NCBI GenBank assembly: GCA_945926705.1
Contig: CAMEMA010000048.1
Span: 1-7,085, forward strand
Source: an uncultured Clostridia bacterium
GTDB lineage: Bacteria; Bacillota; Clostridia; Oscillospirales; Acutalibacteraceae
Length of the DNA: 7,085 nucleotides
Direction: 5' to 3'
Shown here: piece by piece, positions 1 through 5,699 of the stretch
How positions within the stretch are numbered: position 1 is the stretch's first letter
Layout of the letters: each line of letters begins with the position of its first letter
Position numbers and translations under genes: made by a program
The notes under the pieces: model-generated
Seen by the model: the letters and a program-made list of their open reading frames with translations, nothing else
The model's database searches: none
What the model was told of the DNA's origin: nothing

Positions 1-160
1 ATGAAGAACTTTCTAATGAAAAACTTTGTTGTGAAGAGCTCTCTAATGAAGGACCTGACGATGAAGAACTTTCTAATGAAAAACTTTGTTGTGAAGGGCT
101 CTCTAATGAAGGGCTTGACAGCGAAGAGCTTGATGATGAAGAACTCGACGACGAAGAACT
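1..160 (-). repeat. Ser-rich coding repeats, 60-bp units built of 30-bp halves
   Basis: Bases 1-60 and 61-120 match at 56 of 60 positions (differences at 37/97, 53/113, 55/115 and 60/120). Each 60-bp unit splits into two related 30-bp halves. Read on the minus strand in the calpain-like frame, each half encodes ten residues of the type xxSPSLESSS or QQSFSLESSS. Bases 122-160 are a degenerate run coding 13 consecutive serines with mixed codons (TCA, TCT, TCG, AGT, AGC). The array continues past the left edge, so its copy number is unknown. Confidence 0.9.
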
Positions 161-1132
161 ATCTTCCTCGATCTCTACACATTTGAAGTATTTAAGGAAA
201 TCATTTAACTCCAGTGTTGAAATACCTTTTTGACTTTCTTCTTTATTTACTGTAACCTTGCTGTGCATTACACCTTTTGAATCTTTTTCATAAGTTCGAG
301 ATCTGTTAGCATAAGGATTTCTAACTACAACATATCTAAAACCGCCTTCTTCATAAGTATTAATAACGGTATAAACGTGTTGTAAAAACAATCCTTTGCT
401 GTATAATCTACTTCCAAGCTTAGCGCTTGCTGTAACAACATTATTCTTTTTAATAGCATTTTGTATTTGGTTAAATTTTTGTTGTGCTTCGTCAGAATAA
501 CTTTTAAATTTTACAAGTTTAGATCTTTCTTCATCTTCTAACAAATTTATCGATTGAGCAGCGTGTCCGGTTAAAGTAACTATAACGGTAGCACTGTCGC
601 CACCATTTAAACCATCTATAACTCGACTTTTAACTTTTTTGGAGACATCATAATTCGGATCATATCCTTGACTTTTAACTTTTTTGGAGACATCATAATT
701 CGGATCATATCCTTTTGCTCTGTAAACTACGTAAGCTTTTTCAAGAAGTCTTACCCATGGGGCACCTCCTTTCCTGAGAGCGGTTTTATCTACTACAATT
801 GTCAATTTTCTACCTGGTTTATAAAAATCAGAACATTCTTTAACTTTATAAAATTCAATTTCTATTGTTTTAGCTTCTGAAAATTTTTTATTTATTTCAT
901 CTTCTTTAAGATCTTTATATTCTGGAAAGCACTCTAATAATGTCTTAGGTTTACTCTTTGCAAGTCCTGCAACGACCGATAAAAAATAACAATCCAAATC
1001 TGTATATCCTTGTTTTATATCAGTATAAACCGGTTGACCTTTTGGAAAAAGCTTCGCATCCTGTTCAAATTCTATTTTACTATTAAAAATTCCATAATTA
1101 ATTTCACTATCCTGTACAGTTATTTTCTCCAT
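1..1132 (-). CDS. Calpain-like (C2 family) cysteine peptidase with Ser-rich repeat tail, 3' end beyond window
   Basis: The frame is open from the ATG at 1132 to the left edge (377 codons, no stop), so the C-terminus is missing. The start is set by AAGGTGG seven bases upstream. Calpain catalytic-core landmarks appear in order: QGYTDLDCYFL with probable nucleophile Cys48; a WVRLLEKAY block (Trp126) and GG...LTG block (to Gly189), which in calpains link the two core lobes; QHVYTV with His252; and RNPY with Asn272. Cys, His and Asn are the family's triad. No signal peptide or membrane segment is visible, so a cytosolic location or non-classical export is inferred. From residue 325 the protein is 13 serines followed by 10-residue Ser/Leu/Glu/Gln repeats to the edge. 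Residues 141-170 are a perfect 15-residue duplication (GYDPNYDVSKKVKS plus Q/R). The Cys motif is divergent (LDC, not GDC). The substrate is unknown; a processing protease or a toxin-type effector domain are both possible. The fold call is fairly sure, the biological role is not. Confidence 0.82.
   Translation of the reverse strand, partial: MEKITVQDSEINYGIFNSKIEFEQDAKLFPKGQPVYTDIKQGYTDLDCYFLSVVAGLAKSKPKTLLECFPEYKDLKEDEINKKFSEAKTIEIEFYKVKECSDFYKPGRKLTIVVDKTALRKGGAPWVRLLEKAYVVYRAKGYDPNYDVSKKVKSQGYDPNYDVSKKVKSRVIDGLNGGDSATVIVTLTGHAAQSINLLEDEERSKLVKFKSYSDEAQQKFNQIQNAIKKNNVVTASAKLGSRLYSKGLFLQHVYTVINTYEEGGFRYVVVRNPYANRSRTYEKDSKGVMHSKVTVNKEESQKGISTLELNDFLKYFKCVEIEEDSSSSSSSSSSSSSLSSPSLESPSQQSFSLESSSSSGPSLESSSQQSFSLESSS
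625..714 (-). repeat. Perfect 45-bp tandem duplication inside the calpain-like domain
   Basis: Bases 625-669 are repeated exactly at 670-714, with mismatches immediately outside (624 versus 669, 670 versus 715). On the minus strand this adds 15 residues in frame (GYDPNYDVSKKVKS plus Q or R) between the EKAY block and the GG...LTG block. The lack of any divergence between the copies suggests a recent slippage or unequal-crossover event. Confidence 0.97.
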
Positions 1133-1139
1133 AAACTTA

Positions 1140-1191
1140 CCACCTTTTCTATATTTTATATAAATATATTATAAATTCTAGGAAAAGTCAA
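1140..1191 (-). promoter_or_regulatory. Promoter and ribosome binding site of the calpain-like gene
   Basis: Reading the minus strand, TTGACT (1186-1191) is followed after 17 bases by TATATT (1163-1168), each one base from the sigma-A consensus. AAGGTGG (1140-1146) lies seven bases before the ATG at 1132. The promoter occupies the 74-bp gap after mnmA. I see no terminator there, so read-through from mnmA could add to expression. Confidence 0.75.
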
Positions 1192-1206
1192 GATAAAATA
1201 AATATT

Positions 1207-2283
1207 TTAAATTATTGTCCCCCCTCCTACTACTATATCTCCGTCGTAAATAACCATAGCTTGTCCTTTTGCGGCAGCTCTTTGAGCTTTTTCAAATTCA
1301 ACGCAAATGGTATTATCATCAATTTGGTGTAAAAATGCAGGTTGCTCAGGTTGTTTATATCTTAATTTTACTGTAACTTTAATTTTGCCGTTAATCTTGT
1401 CAACAGGAATGAGATTTATATTGTTAGCAAAGACTGTTTTAGAGTACAATGAACTTTCTTTGCCTAATATCACCTCGTTTTTTTCTGGATCTATTTTTTT
1501 TACATAAAGAGGGTATTTATAACTTATTCCCAATCCCTTTCTTTGTCCTACAGTGTAATTAACTATTCCCTTATGTTTACCTAATATATTTTCATCTTCG
1601 TCAACGAAATTCCCTGGCTTAAATCCTATTAAATTTTTGGTGTAATGTTTTATAAAATTAGCATAATTTCCATCCGGGACAAAACATATATCTTGACTTT
1701 CACTTTTGTTTGCATTTATAAATTTGTTTTTTGACGCTATTTCTCTTACTTCTTTTTTTGTCAAATCGCCCAACGGAAAAAGTGTATGTTTTAGTTGGTT
1801 TTGAGTCATAGAATATAACACATAACTTTGATCTTTGCTAGTATCAATACCTTTTTTTAGTAAATATCTATTCATTGATAAATCATACTTTATACGCGCA
1901 TAATGACCTGTTACAACATATTCCATCCCTAATTCTAAAGCTCTTTTAAGCATTTTATCAAATTTTAAATACTTATTGCATTCAATACATGGATTAGGTG
2001 TCTTTCCTTGTTGATAACAATCAACAAATTTATCTATTACGTTTTTTTTAAACTCATCCTTAAAATTAAATACATAGAAAGGTATTCCTAATTTGAAAGC
2101 CACAGCTCTTGCGTCCTTGGAATCATCTAGCGAGCAACAAGTTTTGTCACATTTTATGCTTTCTAAATCACCTTGAAAAAGTTTCATCATTGCACCTACA
2201 CATTTAAATCCCTCATTTAAAGTGAGCAAAGCGGCAACCGAACTATCAACTCCCCCACTCATTGCTATTAACGCGCTTTTCAT
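1207..2283 (-). CDS. mnmA: tRNA-specific 2-thiouridylase MnmA (TrmU)
   Basis: 358 residues, the normal family length. MnmA activates U34 of tRNA-Lys, -Glu and -Gln with ATP and inserts sulfur supplied as a persulfide by a cysteine desulfurase, giving 2-thiouridine in the cytosol. Visible landmarks are the PP-loop SGGVDSS (residues 9-15), NPCIECNKYLKF with catalytic Cys102, VTGHYAR (124-130), SQDICFVPDG with the persulfide-carrying Cys200, VGQRKGLGI (245-253) and the C-terminal beta-barrel ending in VVGGGTII. An extra Cys cluster (CDKTCCSLDD, 45-54) is typical of clostridial relatives. The start at 2283 is chosen because GGAGA (2293-2297) lies nine bases upstream and the N-terminus MKSALIAMSGG matches the family. 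The frame stays open to an ATG at 2394, but that codon is inside the loop of the upstream gene's terminator. No sulfur-relay partner gene is adjacent in this window. Confidence 0.96.
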   Translation of the reverse strand: MKSALIAMSGGVDSSVAALLTLNEGFKCVGAMMKLFQGDLESIKCDKTCCSLDDSKDARAVAFKLGIPFYVFNFKDEFKKNVIDKFVDCYQQGKTPNPCIECNKYLKFDKMLKRALELGMEYVVTGHYARIKYDLSMNRYLLKKGIDTSKDQSYVLYSMTQNQLKHTLFPLGDLTKKEVREIASKNKFINANKSESQDICFVPDGNYANFIKHYTKNLIGFKPGNFVDEDENILGKHKGIVNYTVGQRKGLGISYKYPLYVKKIDPEKNEVILGKESSLYSKTVFANNINLIPVDKINGKIKVTVKLRYKQPEQPAFLHQIDDNTICVEFEKAQRAAAKGQAMVIYDGDIVVGGGTII

Positions 2284-2292
2284 ACTGTATAG

Positions 2293-2320
2293 TCTCCATT
2301 TCAAATAAATTAATATTATA
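2293..2320 (-). promoter_or_regulatory. Probable -10 box and ribosome binding site of mnmA
   Basis: Reading the minus strand, TATAAT (2315-2320) lies about 30 bases upstream of the ATG and GGAGA (2293-2297) is the ribosome binding site. No good -35 hexamer is seen at 16-18 bases, and the tract is AT-rich, so the -10 assignment is tentative. A dedicated promoter is expected because a terminator separates mnmA from the gene before it. Confidence 0.45.
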
Positions 2321-2370
2321 TAAGTTAAAAGCCTTAAAAATTTTAAACATACAATCAATAAATTAAAACA

Positions 2371-2418
2371 TAAAAAATTTGAAACAACTTCCATAACTAT
2401 AATAAAGAAGCTGTTTCA
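2371..2418 (-). terminator. Rho-independent terminator of the small gene
   Basis: The arms 2407-2418 and 2380-2391 form a 12-bp stem (TGAAACAGCTTC with GAAGTTGTTTCA, one G-U pair) around a 15-base loop. On the minus strand it is followed by a T-rich run (AATTTTTTA). It begins about nine bases after the TAG stop of the 76-residue gene and points towards mnmA. Confidence 0.85.
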
Positions 2419-2426
2419 CATATTTA

Positions 2427-2657
2427 CTACATCATAACCGTAGAATAGTATTCTATCTTTATATTATTATCTTTAGTCCTAGACAATTTTGCTTTGTTTC
2501 CATTACCATCTTCGACTGAAAGTTTTTCTATCTTGTATTCATCAAAAAAATTTACTACAGTACTTTCCACAAACCCTGCCCACTTTTGAGGACTACGCTT
2601 TTCTTTTATGTCTTCACTTTCCAGAATTTTCTTCAACTTGTCTACAGAATTATCCAA
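2427..2657 (-). CDS. Small hypothetical protein, 76 residues, TTG start
   Basis: I do not recognise this family. The predicted protein is soluble, rich in Lys and Glu, with no signal peptide, membrane segment or Cys. It has a charged, probably helical first part (DKLKKILESEDIKEKRS), a central KWAGFVESTVVNFFDEYKIEK stretch, and a beta-prone second part (LSVEDGNGNKAKLSR, then IKIEYYS). The start is TTG at 2657, supported by AGGAG about 11 bases upstream. The only nearby ATG on that side, at the start of ATGAATAGGAGCG, leads to a stop after eight codons. A well-formed extended -10 promoter upstream and a strong hairpin terminator nine bases after the TAG stop bracket the frame, which argues for a real single-gene transcript. 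Function cannot be inferred; neither neighbour (mnmA, tRNA-Arg) gives a clear hint. Confidence 0.7.
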   Translation of the reverse strand: MDNSVDKLKKILESEDIKEKRSPQKWAGFVESTVVNFFDEYKIEKLSVEDGNGNKAKLSRTKDNNIKIEYYSTVMM

Positions 2658-2740
2658 TTAATTCTACGCTCCTATTCATAAAATAAATCAAATATTCAAT
2701 CAGTTTCAACACTTAAACTTCATTGAAACATCTCCATTTA

Positions 2741-2769
2741 ATTATATCACATTCAATTTATAGATTTAA
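2741..2769 (-). promoter_or_regulatory. Extended -10 promoter of the small gene
   Basis: Reading the minus strand, TGATATAAT gives a perfect TATAAT (2741-2746) with the TGn extension. A weak TTAAAT (2764-2769) sits 17 bases upstream. The predicted transcript starts near 2734, leaving a leader of about 77 bases that contains a 7-bp hairpin (GTTTCAA with TTGAAAC, 2703-2729). Confidence 0.6.
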
Positions 2770-2979
2770 GCTTAAATTTCCCATTCTCTAAAAGTAAATA
2801 ATTTTTTATCATCATGTTTCCAATAGTTGCTATAATTAAGCTTTTTAGTTTACATATTTGTAAAAAATTTACATTATAATTGCAATATTTAGTTTTTATG
2901 GATTTATGATCTGTATATGAAAGCAATAATTCATTTTTATTCACTATTTAAAAGTGAGATTTTAACAATATTTTTTATA
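2770..2979. other. AT-rich intergenic stretch without a supported gene
   Basis: Together with the small gene's leader (2658-2769), this forms a gap of about 320 bases between that gene and tRNA-Arg. A 63-codon minus-strand frame (2753-2944) lacks a ribosome binding site and is not called. Next to the tRNA 3' end there is only a weak 5-bp hairpin (TCACT with AGTGA, 2941-2957), with no T-run on the tRNA-sense strand. I see no clear terminator for tRNA-Arg and no copy of the tRNA end that would mark an attachment site. Confidence 0.5.
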
Positions 2980-3056
2980 TGGTCCGCCCGGAGGGATTCG
3001 AACCCCCGACCTTCAGAATCGGAATCTGCTGCGATATCCAGCTTCGCTACGAGCGG
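2980..3056 (-). tRNA. tRNA-Arg(CCG)
   Basis: A 77-base cloverleaf with encoded CCA. On the minus strand: acceptor CCGCTCG pairs with CGGGCGG (one T-G pair), TA, D arm GCGA/TCGC with the GG pair in its loop, anticodon arm with loop TTCCGAT and anticodon CCG, five-base variable loop AGGTC, T arm GGGGG-TTCGAAT-CCCTC, discriminator A, CCA. CCG reads the arginine codon CGG, which should be rare in this AT-rich genome. The 27-43 pair at the top of the anticodon stem is a G-A mismatch. It has its own consensus promoter. Confidence 0.95.
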
Positions 3057-3073
3057 ATAACAACGTAGTTTAA

Positions 3074-3102
3074 ATGCTATCAGTATTTATAAAAAATGTC
3101 AA
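3074..3102 (-). promoter_or_regulatory. Promoter of tRNA-Arg
   Basis: On the minus strand, a perfect TTGACA (3097-3102) is followed after 17 bases by TAGCAT (3074-3079), preceded directly by TGA, giving an extended -10. The start of transcription falls about ten bases before the mature tRNA 5' end. Confidence 0.85.
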
Positions 3103-3158
3103 CAATATTTTTCATACTTAATAAATCATTAAAAATTGTATTATCTCTTTAATTATAC

Positions 3159-3236
3159 AACATGTTTTATAACATAATGTTTGTTTTTAACAATAGTTAT
3201 GTTTTAAATTTCAACATATAACATATATAACAGGTT
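3159..3236. promoter_or_regulatory. Cluster of AACAT/ATGTT inverted and direct repeats upstream of the ATPase
   Basis: The gap between the tRNA-Arg promoter and the ATPase gene holds the palindromes AACATGTT (3159-3166) and AACATAATGTT (3171-3181), a TTATGTT half-site near 3197-3203, and the direct-repeat run AACATATAACATATATAACA (3213-3232). They lie about 50-130 bases upstream of the ATPase -35 box. They could be binding sites for a regulator or simply AT-rich composition. They do not match the TGAA...TTCA operators known for ArsR-type metal sensors. Nothing else is seen in this gap. Confidence 0.3.
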
Positions 3237-3288
3237 AGCATTCAAATTTTACATTTATTGTATTATTAATAGATTAAAAATATCAATA

Positions 3289-3373
3289 TTGACTGTTTTG
3301 CTGTTTGTATTATATAATGATAGTAATTTAATAGTAAAATTTAAATTAATTTTTGAAATATAATAAAAAGGAG
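3289..3373 (+). promoter_or_regulatory. Promoter and ribosome binding site of the P1B ATPase gene
   Basis: TTGACT (3289-3294) and TATAAT (3313-3318) are separated by 18 bases. The transcript would start near 3325, giving a leader of about 55 bases. AAGGAG (3368-3373) lies seven bases before the ATG at 3381. Confidence 0.75.
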
Positions 3374-3380
3374 AGAAAAA

Positions 3381-5264
3381 ATGGATAAAAAACAAAAAAT
3401 CATACTAAGCAGGATAATTTTTTCAACATTAATGGTTTTGGGATTAAATCTCATTTCTATTTCGCCTAAAATAAAAATGTATCTTTATATGGCTGTATAT
3501 TTAATTATAGGCTATGATGTGTTGATAAAAGCATTTAAAGGAATATTCAATGGAAAAATATTTGATGAAAATTTCTTGATGACAATAGCAACAATTGGTG
3601 CGTTTTGCCTTTCTATATACGAAAATAGCAATGAATATAACGAATCTGTAGCAGTAATGCTGTTTTACCAAATAGGCGAATTATTTCAAGATTATGCAGT
3701 AGAAAAAAGTCGTAAAAATATAAGTAAATTGATGGATATTAGACCGGACTATGCCAATATGAAAAAAGATGGTAAAATTTTAAAAATTTCACCTTATGAT
3801 ATTCCTGTAGGTAGTGAAATTATTGTTAATCCCGGAGAAAAAATTCCGATTGATGGAATCATTACAGAAGGAAATTCTTCTCTGAATACTAGTGCATTAA
3901 CCGGAGAAAGCATACCGCGTGAAGTTAAATCTGGAGATGAGGTAATAAGCGGATGTATAAATATAACAGGAATTTTAAAAATACGTACAACAAAAGTATT
4001 CGGAGATTCAACTGTTTCTAAAATCCTTAAACTTGTAGAAGAATCCGATTCCCGAAAATCCAAATCAGAAAATTTTATTTCTAAATTTGCAAAAATATAC
4101 ACACCTATAGTTTGTATAACTGCACTTATAATAGCCATTACTCCCCCTTTATTTAATTTAGTGTTGTCAAAAATGCCTAATTGGAATGATTGGATATATA
4201 GAGCATTGACATTTCTAATAATAAGTTGTCCATGTGCTCTGGTGGTAAGTGTTCCTTTAAGTTTTTTTGCAGGAATAGGAGGAGCCGGGAAAAACGGTAT
4301 TCTTATAAAAGGTGCTAATTTTATAGAACTTCTATCTATGACTAAAACAATAGTTTTTGATAAAACGGGTACTCTAACTAAAGGAACGTTCGAATTAGAA
4401 GGAATTCATCATAATCAATTAGAAAATGAAATAATACTTGAATATGCGGCACTAGCGGAGAGTTTCTCATCTCATCCTATAAGTAAAAGTATTCAAAAAG
4501 CGTATGGAAAAGAAATAGATATTTCAAGAGTTACAAATGTAAAAGAAATGAGCGGACATGGTGTAATTTCTATAGTAGATGGTATAAAAGTTGCAGTTGG
4601 AAATAATCAGTTAATGGAACAAATGAATATTGATTATCCGAAATGCCATAGTTCAGGTACAATACTTCATATAACTTTAGATGGTAAATATGCAGGACAT
4701 ATAGTTATTTCCGATTTAGAAAAATCAACGTCGAAGGAGGCTATAGCGGAATTGAAAAAAATGGGCATAAAAAAAACAATAATGCTTACCGGAGATTCAA
4801 AAAAAGTGGCGGAAAAAGTATCTAAAAATCTTTTAATAGATGAATTTCAAGCAGATATGCTTCCTGAAAATAAAGCAACCGAAGTTGAAAAAATTTTAAA
4901 CAGAAACGATTGCGGCGGAAAAATTGCTTTTGTAGGCGATGGAATTAATGATGCACCCGCACTATCCCGAGCAGATGTTGGAATAGCAATGGGAGCGTTG
5001 GGAGCCGATGCTGCCATAGAAGCGGCAGACGTAGTGTTAATGGACGATAACCCGATGAAAATACCAAAAGTTATAAAAATATCAAAAAAATGTTTATCTA
5101 TAGTTCGCCAAAATATTTCATTGGCTATTATAGTAAAATTTGTTTGTCTTATTTTAAGTTTGAGCCATGTAATTGATATGTGGATAGCTGTATTCGCTGA
5201 TGTAGGCGTAACGGTGATTGCTATATTAAACGCAATTAGAGCATTGTATGTAAAAGACTTATAA
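3381..5264 (+). CDS. Zn/Cd/Pb-type P1B-2 heavy-metal exporting ATPase lacking the N-terminal metal-binding domain
   Basis: 627 residues. An inner-membrane pump of the CadA/ZntA group that uses ATP to expel divalent soft metals. Eight membrane segments are apparent (roughly 9-27, 33-52, 64-80, 88-104, 240-262, 272-295, 578-596, 599-623). Landmarks are the actuator TGES (174-177), CPCALVVSVP with the metal-binding Cys283/Cys285, DKTGTLT with phosphorylated Asp327, SSHPIS with His365 of the nucleotide domain, MLTGD (468-472) and GDGINDAP (519-526). CPCx4SxP, Lys586 in segment 7 and Asp607 in segment 8 fit subgroup P1B-2; the Lys-Asp spacing of 21 equals that of E. coli ZntA Lys693/Asp714. The protein begins with the first membrane segment and has no N-terminal CxxC domain, so it is about 100 residues shorter than ZntA. 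It is the only plus-strand gene here, between two minus-strand tRNA genes, with no regulator gene beside it. The metal cannot be narrowed further. Confidence 0.95.
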   Translation: MDKKQKIILSRIIFSTLMVLGLNLISISPKIKMYLYMAVYLIIGYDVLIKAFKGIFNGKIFDENFLMTIATIGAFCLSIYENSNEYNESVAVMLFYQIGELFQDYAVEKSRKNISKLMDIRPDYANMKKDGKILKISPYDIPVGSEIIVNPGEKIPIDGIITEGNSSLNTSALTGESIPREVKSGDEVISGCINITGILKIRTTKVFGDSTVSKILKLVEESDSRKSKSENFISKFAKIYTPIVCITALIIAITPPLFNLVLSKMPNWNDWIYRALTFLIISCPCALVVSVPLSFFAGIGGAGKNGILIKGANFIELLSMTKTIVFDKTGTLTKGTFELEGIHHNQLENEIILEYAALAESFSSHPISKSIQKAYGKEIDISRVTNVKEMSGHGVISIVDGIKVAVGNNQLMEQMNIDYPKCHSSGTILHITLDGKYAGHIVISDLEKSTSKEAIAELKKMGIKKTIMLTGDSKKVAEKVSKNLLIDEFQADMLPENKATEVEKILNRNDCGGKIAFVGDGINDAPALSRADVGIAMGALGADAAIEAADVVLMDDNPMKIPKVIKISKKCLSIVRQNISLAIIVKFVCLILSLSHVIDMWIAVFADVGVTVIAILNAIRALYVKDL

Positions 5265-5370
5265 TTAAATTTATTTTAAAACATCTTATCATAAAAATTC
5301 AAATTGTTAATTACTATATTTTATATTTCTGAATATTTTATGAAATTTTGATATGTATTTTTTAAATAAT

Positions 5371-5404
5371 AAAAAAAGTACGATCAGAATAAACCAATCA
5401 TACT
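5371..5404 (-). terminator. Rho-independent terminator of tRNA-Leu
   Basis: Arms 5394-5404 and 5377-5387 form an 11-bp stem (AGTATGATTGG with CTGATCGTACT, including G-U pairs) with a six-base loop, followed on the minus strand by seven T. A second, weaker hairpin (5421-5428 with 5449-5456) lies in the trailer just after the tRNA CCA. The converging ATPase transcript has no convincing terminator of its own in 5265-5370, which is otherwise empty AT-rich sequence. Confidence 0.85.
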
Positions 5405-5458
5405 TAATCAAAAGGAGAACTGTAGAAAAAAGTTATGTCAATTAAATCTTTCTACATA

Positions 5459-5543
5459 TGGTGCGGTCAGCGGGACTTGAACCCGCACGTCTCGCGACAC
5501 ATGCCCCTCAAACATGCCTGTCTGCCTATTCCAGCATGACCGC
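5459..5543 (-). tRNA. tRNA-Leu(GAG)
   Basis: An 85-base class II tRNA with encoded CCA. On the minus strand: acceptor GCGGTCA pairs with TGACCGC, anticodon stem CATGT/GCATG around loop TTGAGGG with anticodon GAG (reads CUC and CUU), a long variable arm GTC-GCGA-GAC as expected for leucine, T arm GCGGG-TTCAAGT-CCCGC, discriminator A, CCA. It has its own promoter and terminator and is therefore a single-gene transcription unit. Confidence 0.96.
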
Positions 5544-5576
5544 TTAAGTCCGAACTTTTAATACCGCAACAATTAA

Positions 5577-5605
5577 ATATTATCATTTTTCTTAGTAGCT
5601 GTCAA
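5577..5605 (-). promoter_or_regulatory. Promoter of tRNA-Leu
   Basis: On the minus strand, a perfect TTGACA (5600-5605), a 17-base spacer and TAATAT (5577-5582) preceded by TGA (extended -10). It lies about 95 bases after the stop codon of the S41 peptidase gene, for which I see no clear terminator. Confidence 0.88.
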
Positions 5606-5699
5606 TAATATTAGACGTATATATAAAGCCTATAAATATTTTTTTTATGTAAATAAGTGCTATAAATCTAAATTTATTAATGCCATTTAAAATTAATTA

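Noticed and set aside
1..120. Possible CRISPR-like array
   Set aside because: The 30/60-bp units are contiguous, with no unique spacers, and lie in frame inside a coding region.
1..186. Plus-strand frame of 61 codons with MKNFLMKNF-like repeats
   Set aside because: It is the shadow of the Ser-rich repeat in the minus-strand calpain-like gene. The minus frame continues into recognisable catalytic motifs and has a promoter and ribosome binding site.
668..880. Plus-strand frame of 70 codons
   Set aside because: Antisense to the calpain-like catalytic domain; hydrophobic shadow without a ribosome binding site.
2284..2394. Longer mnmA start at the ATG at 2394 (37 extra residues)
   Set aside because: That ATG lies in the loop of the upstream gene's terminator, the extra residues do not match MnmA, and the ATG at 2283 has a good ribosome binding site.
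2706..2723. Five-codon leader peptide (MKFKC) before the small gene, with GGAG eight bases upstream
   Set aside because: The predicted transcript would start at or just inside the GGAG, so the site would probably not function; it is too short to judge.
2753..2944. Minus-strand 63-codon frame with GTG start
   Set aside because: No ribosome binding site, AT-rich low-information sequence, and its end runs into the promoter of the next gene.
3794..4138. Minus-strand frame of 114 codons
   Set aside because: Antisense shadow of the P1B ATPase actuator region.
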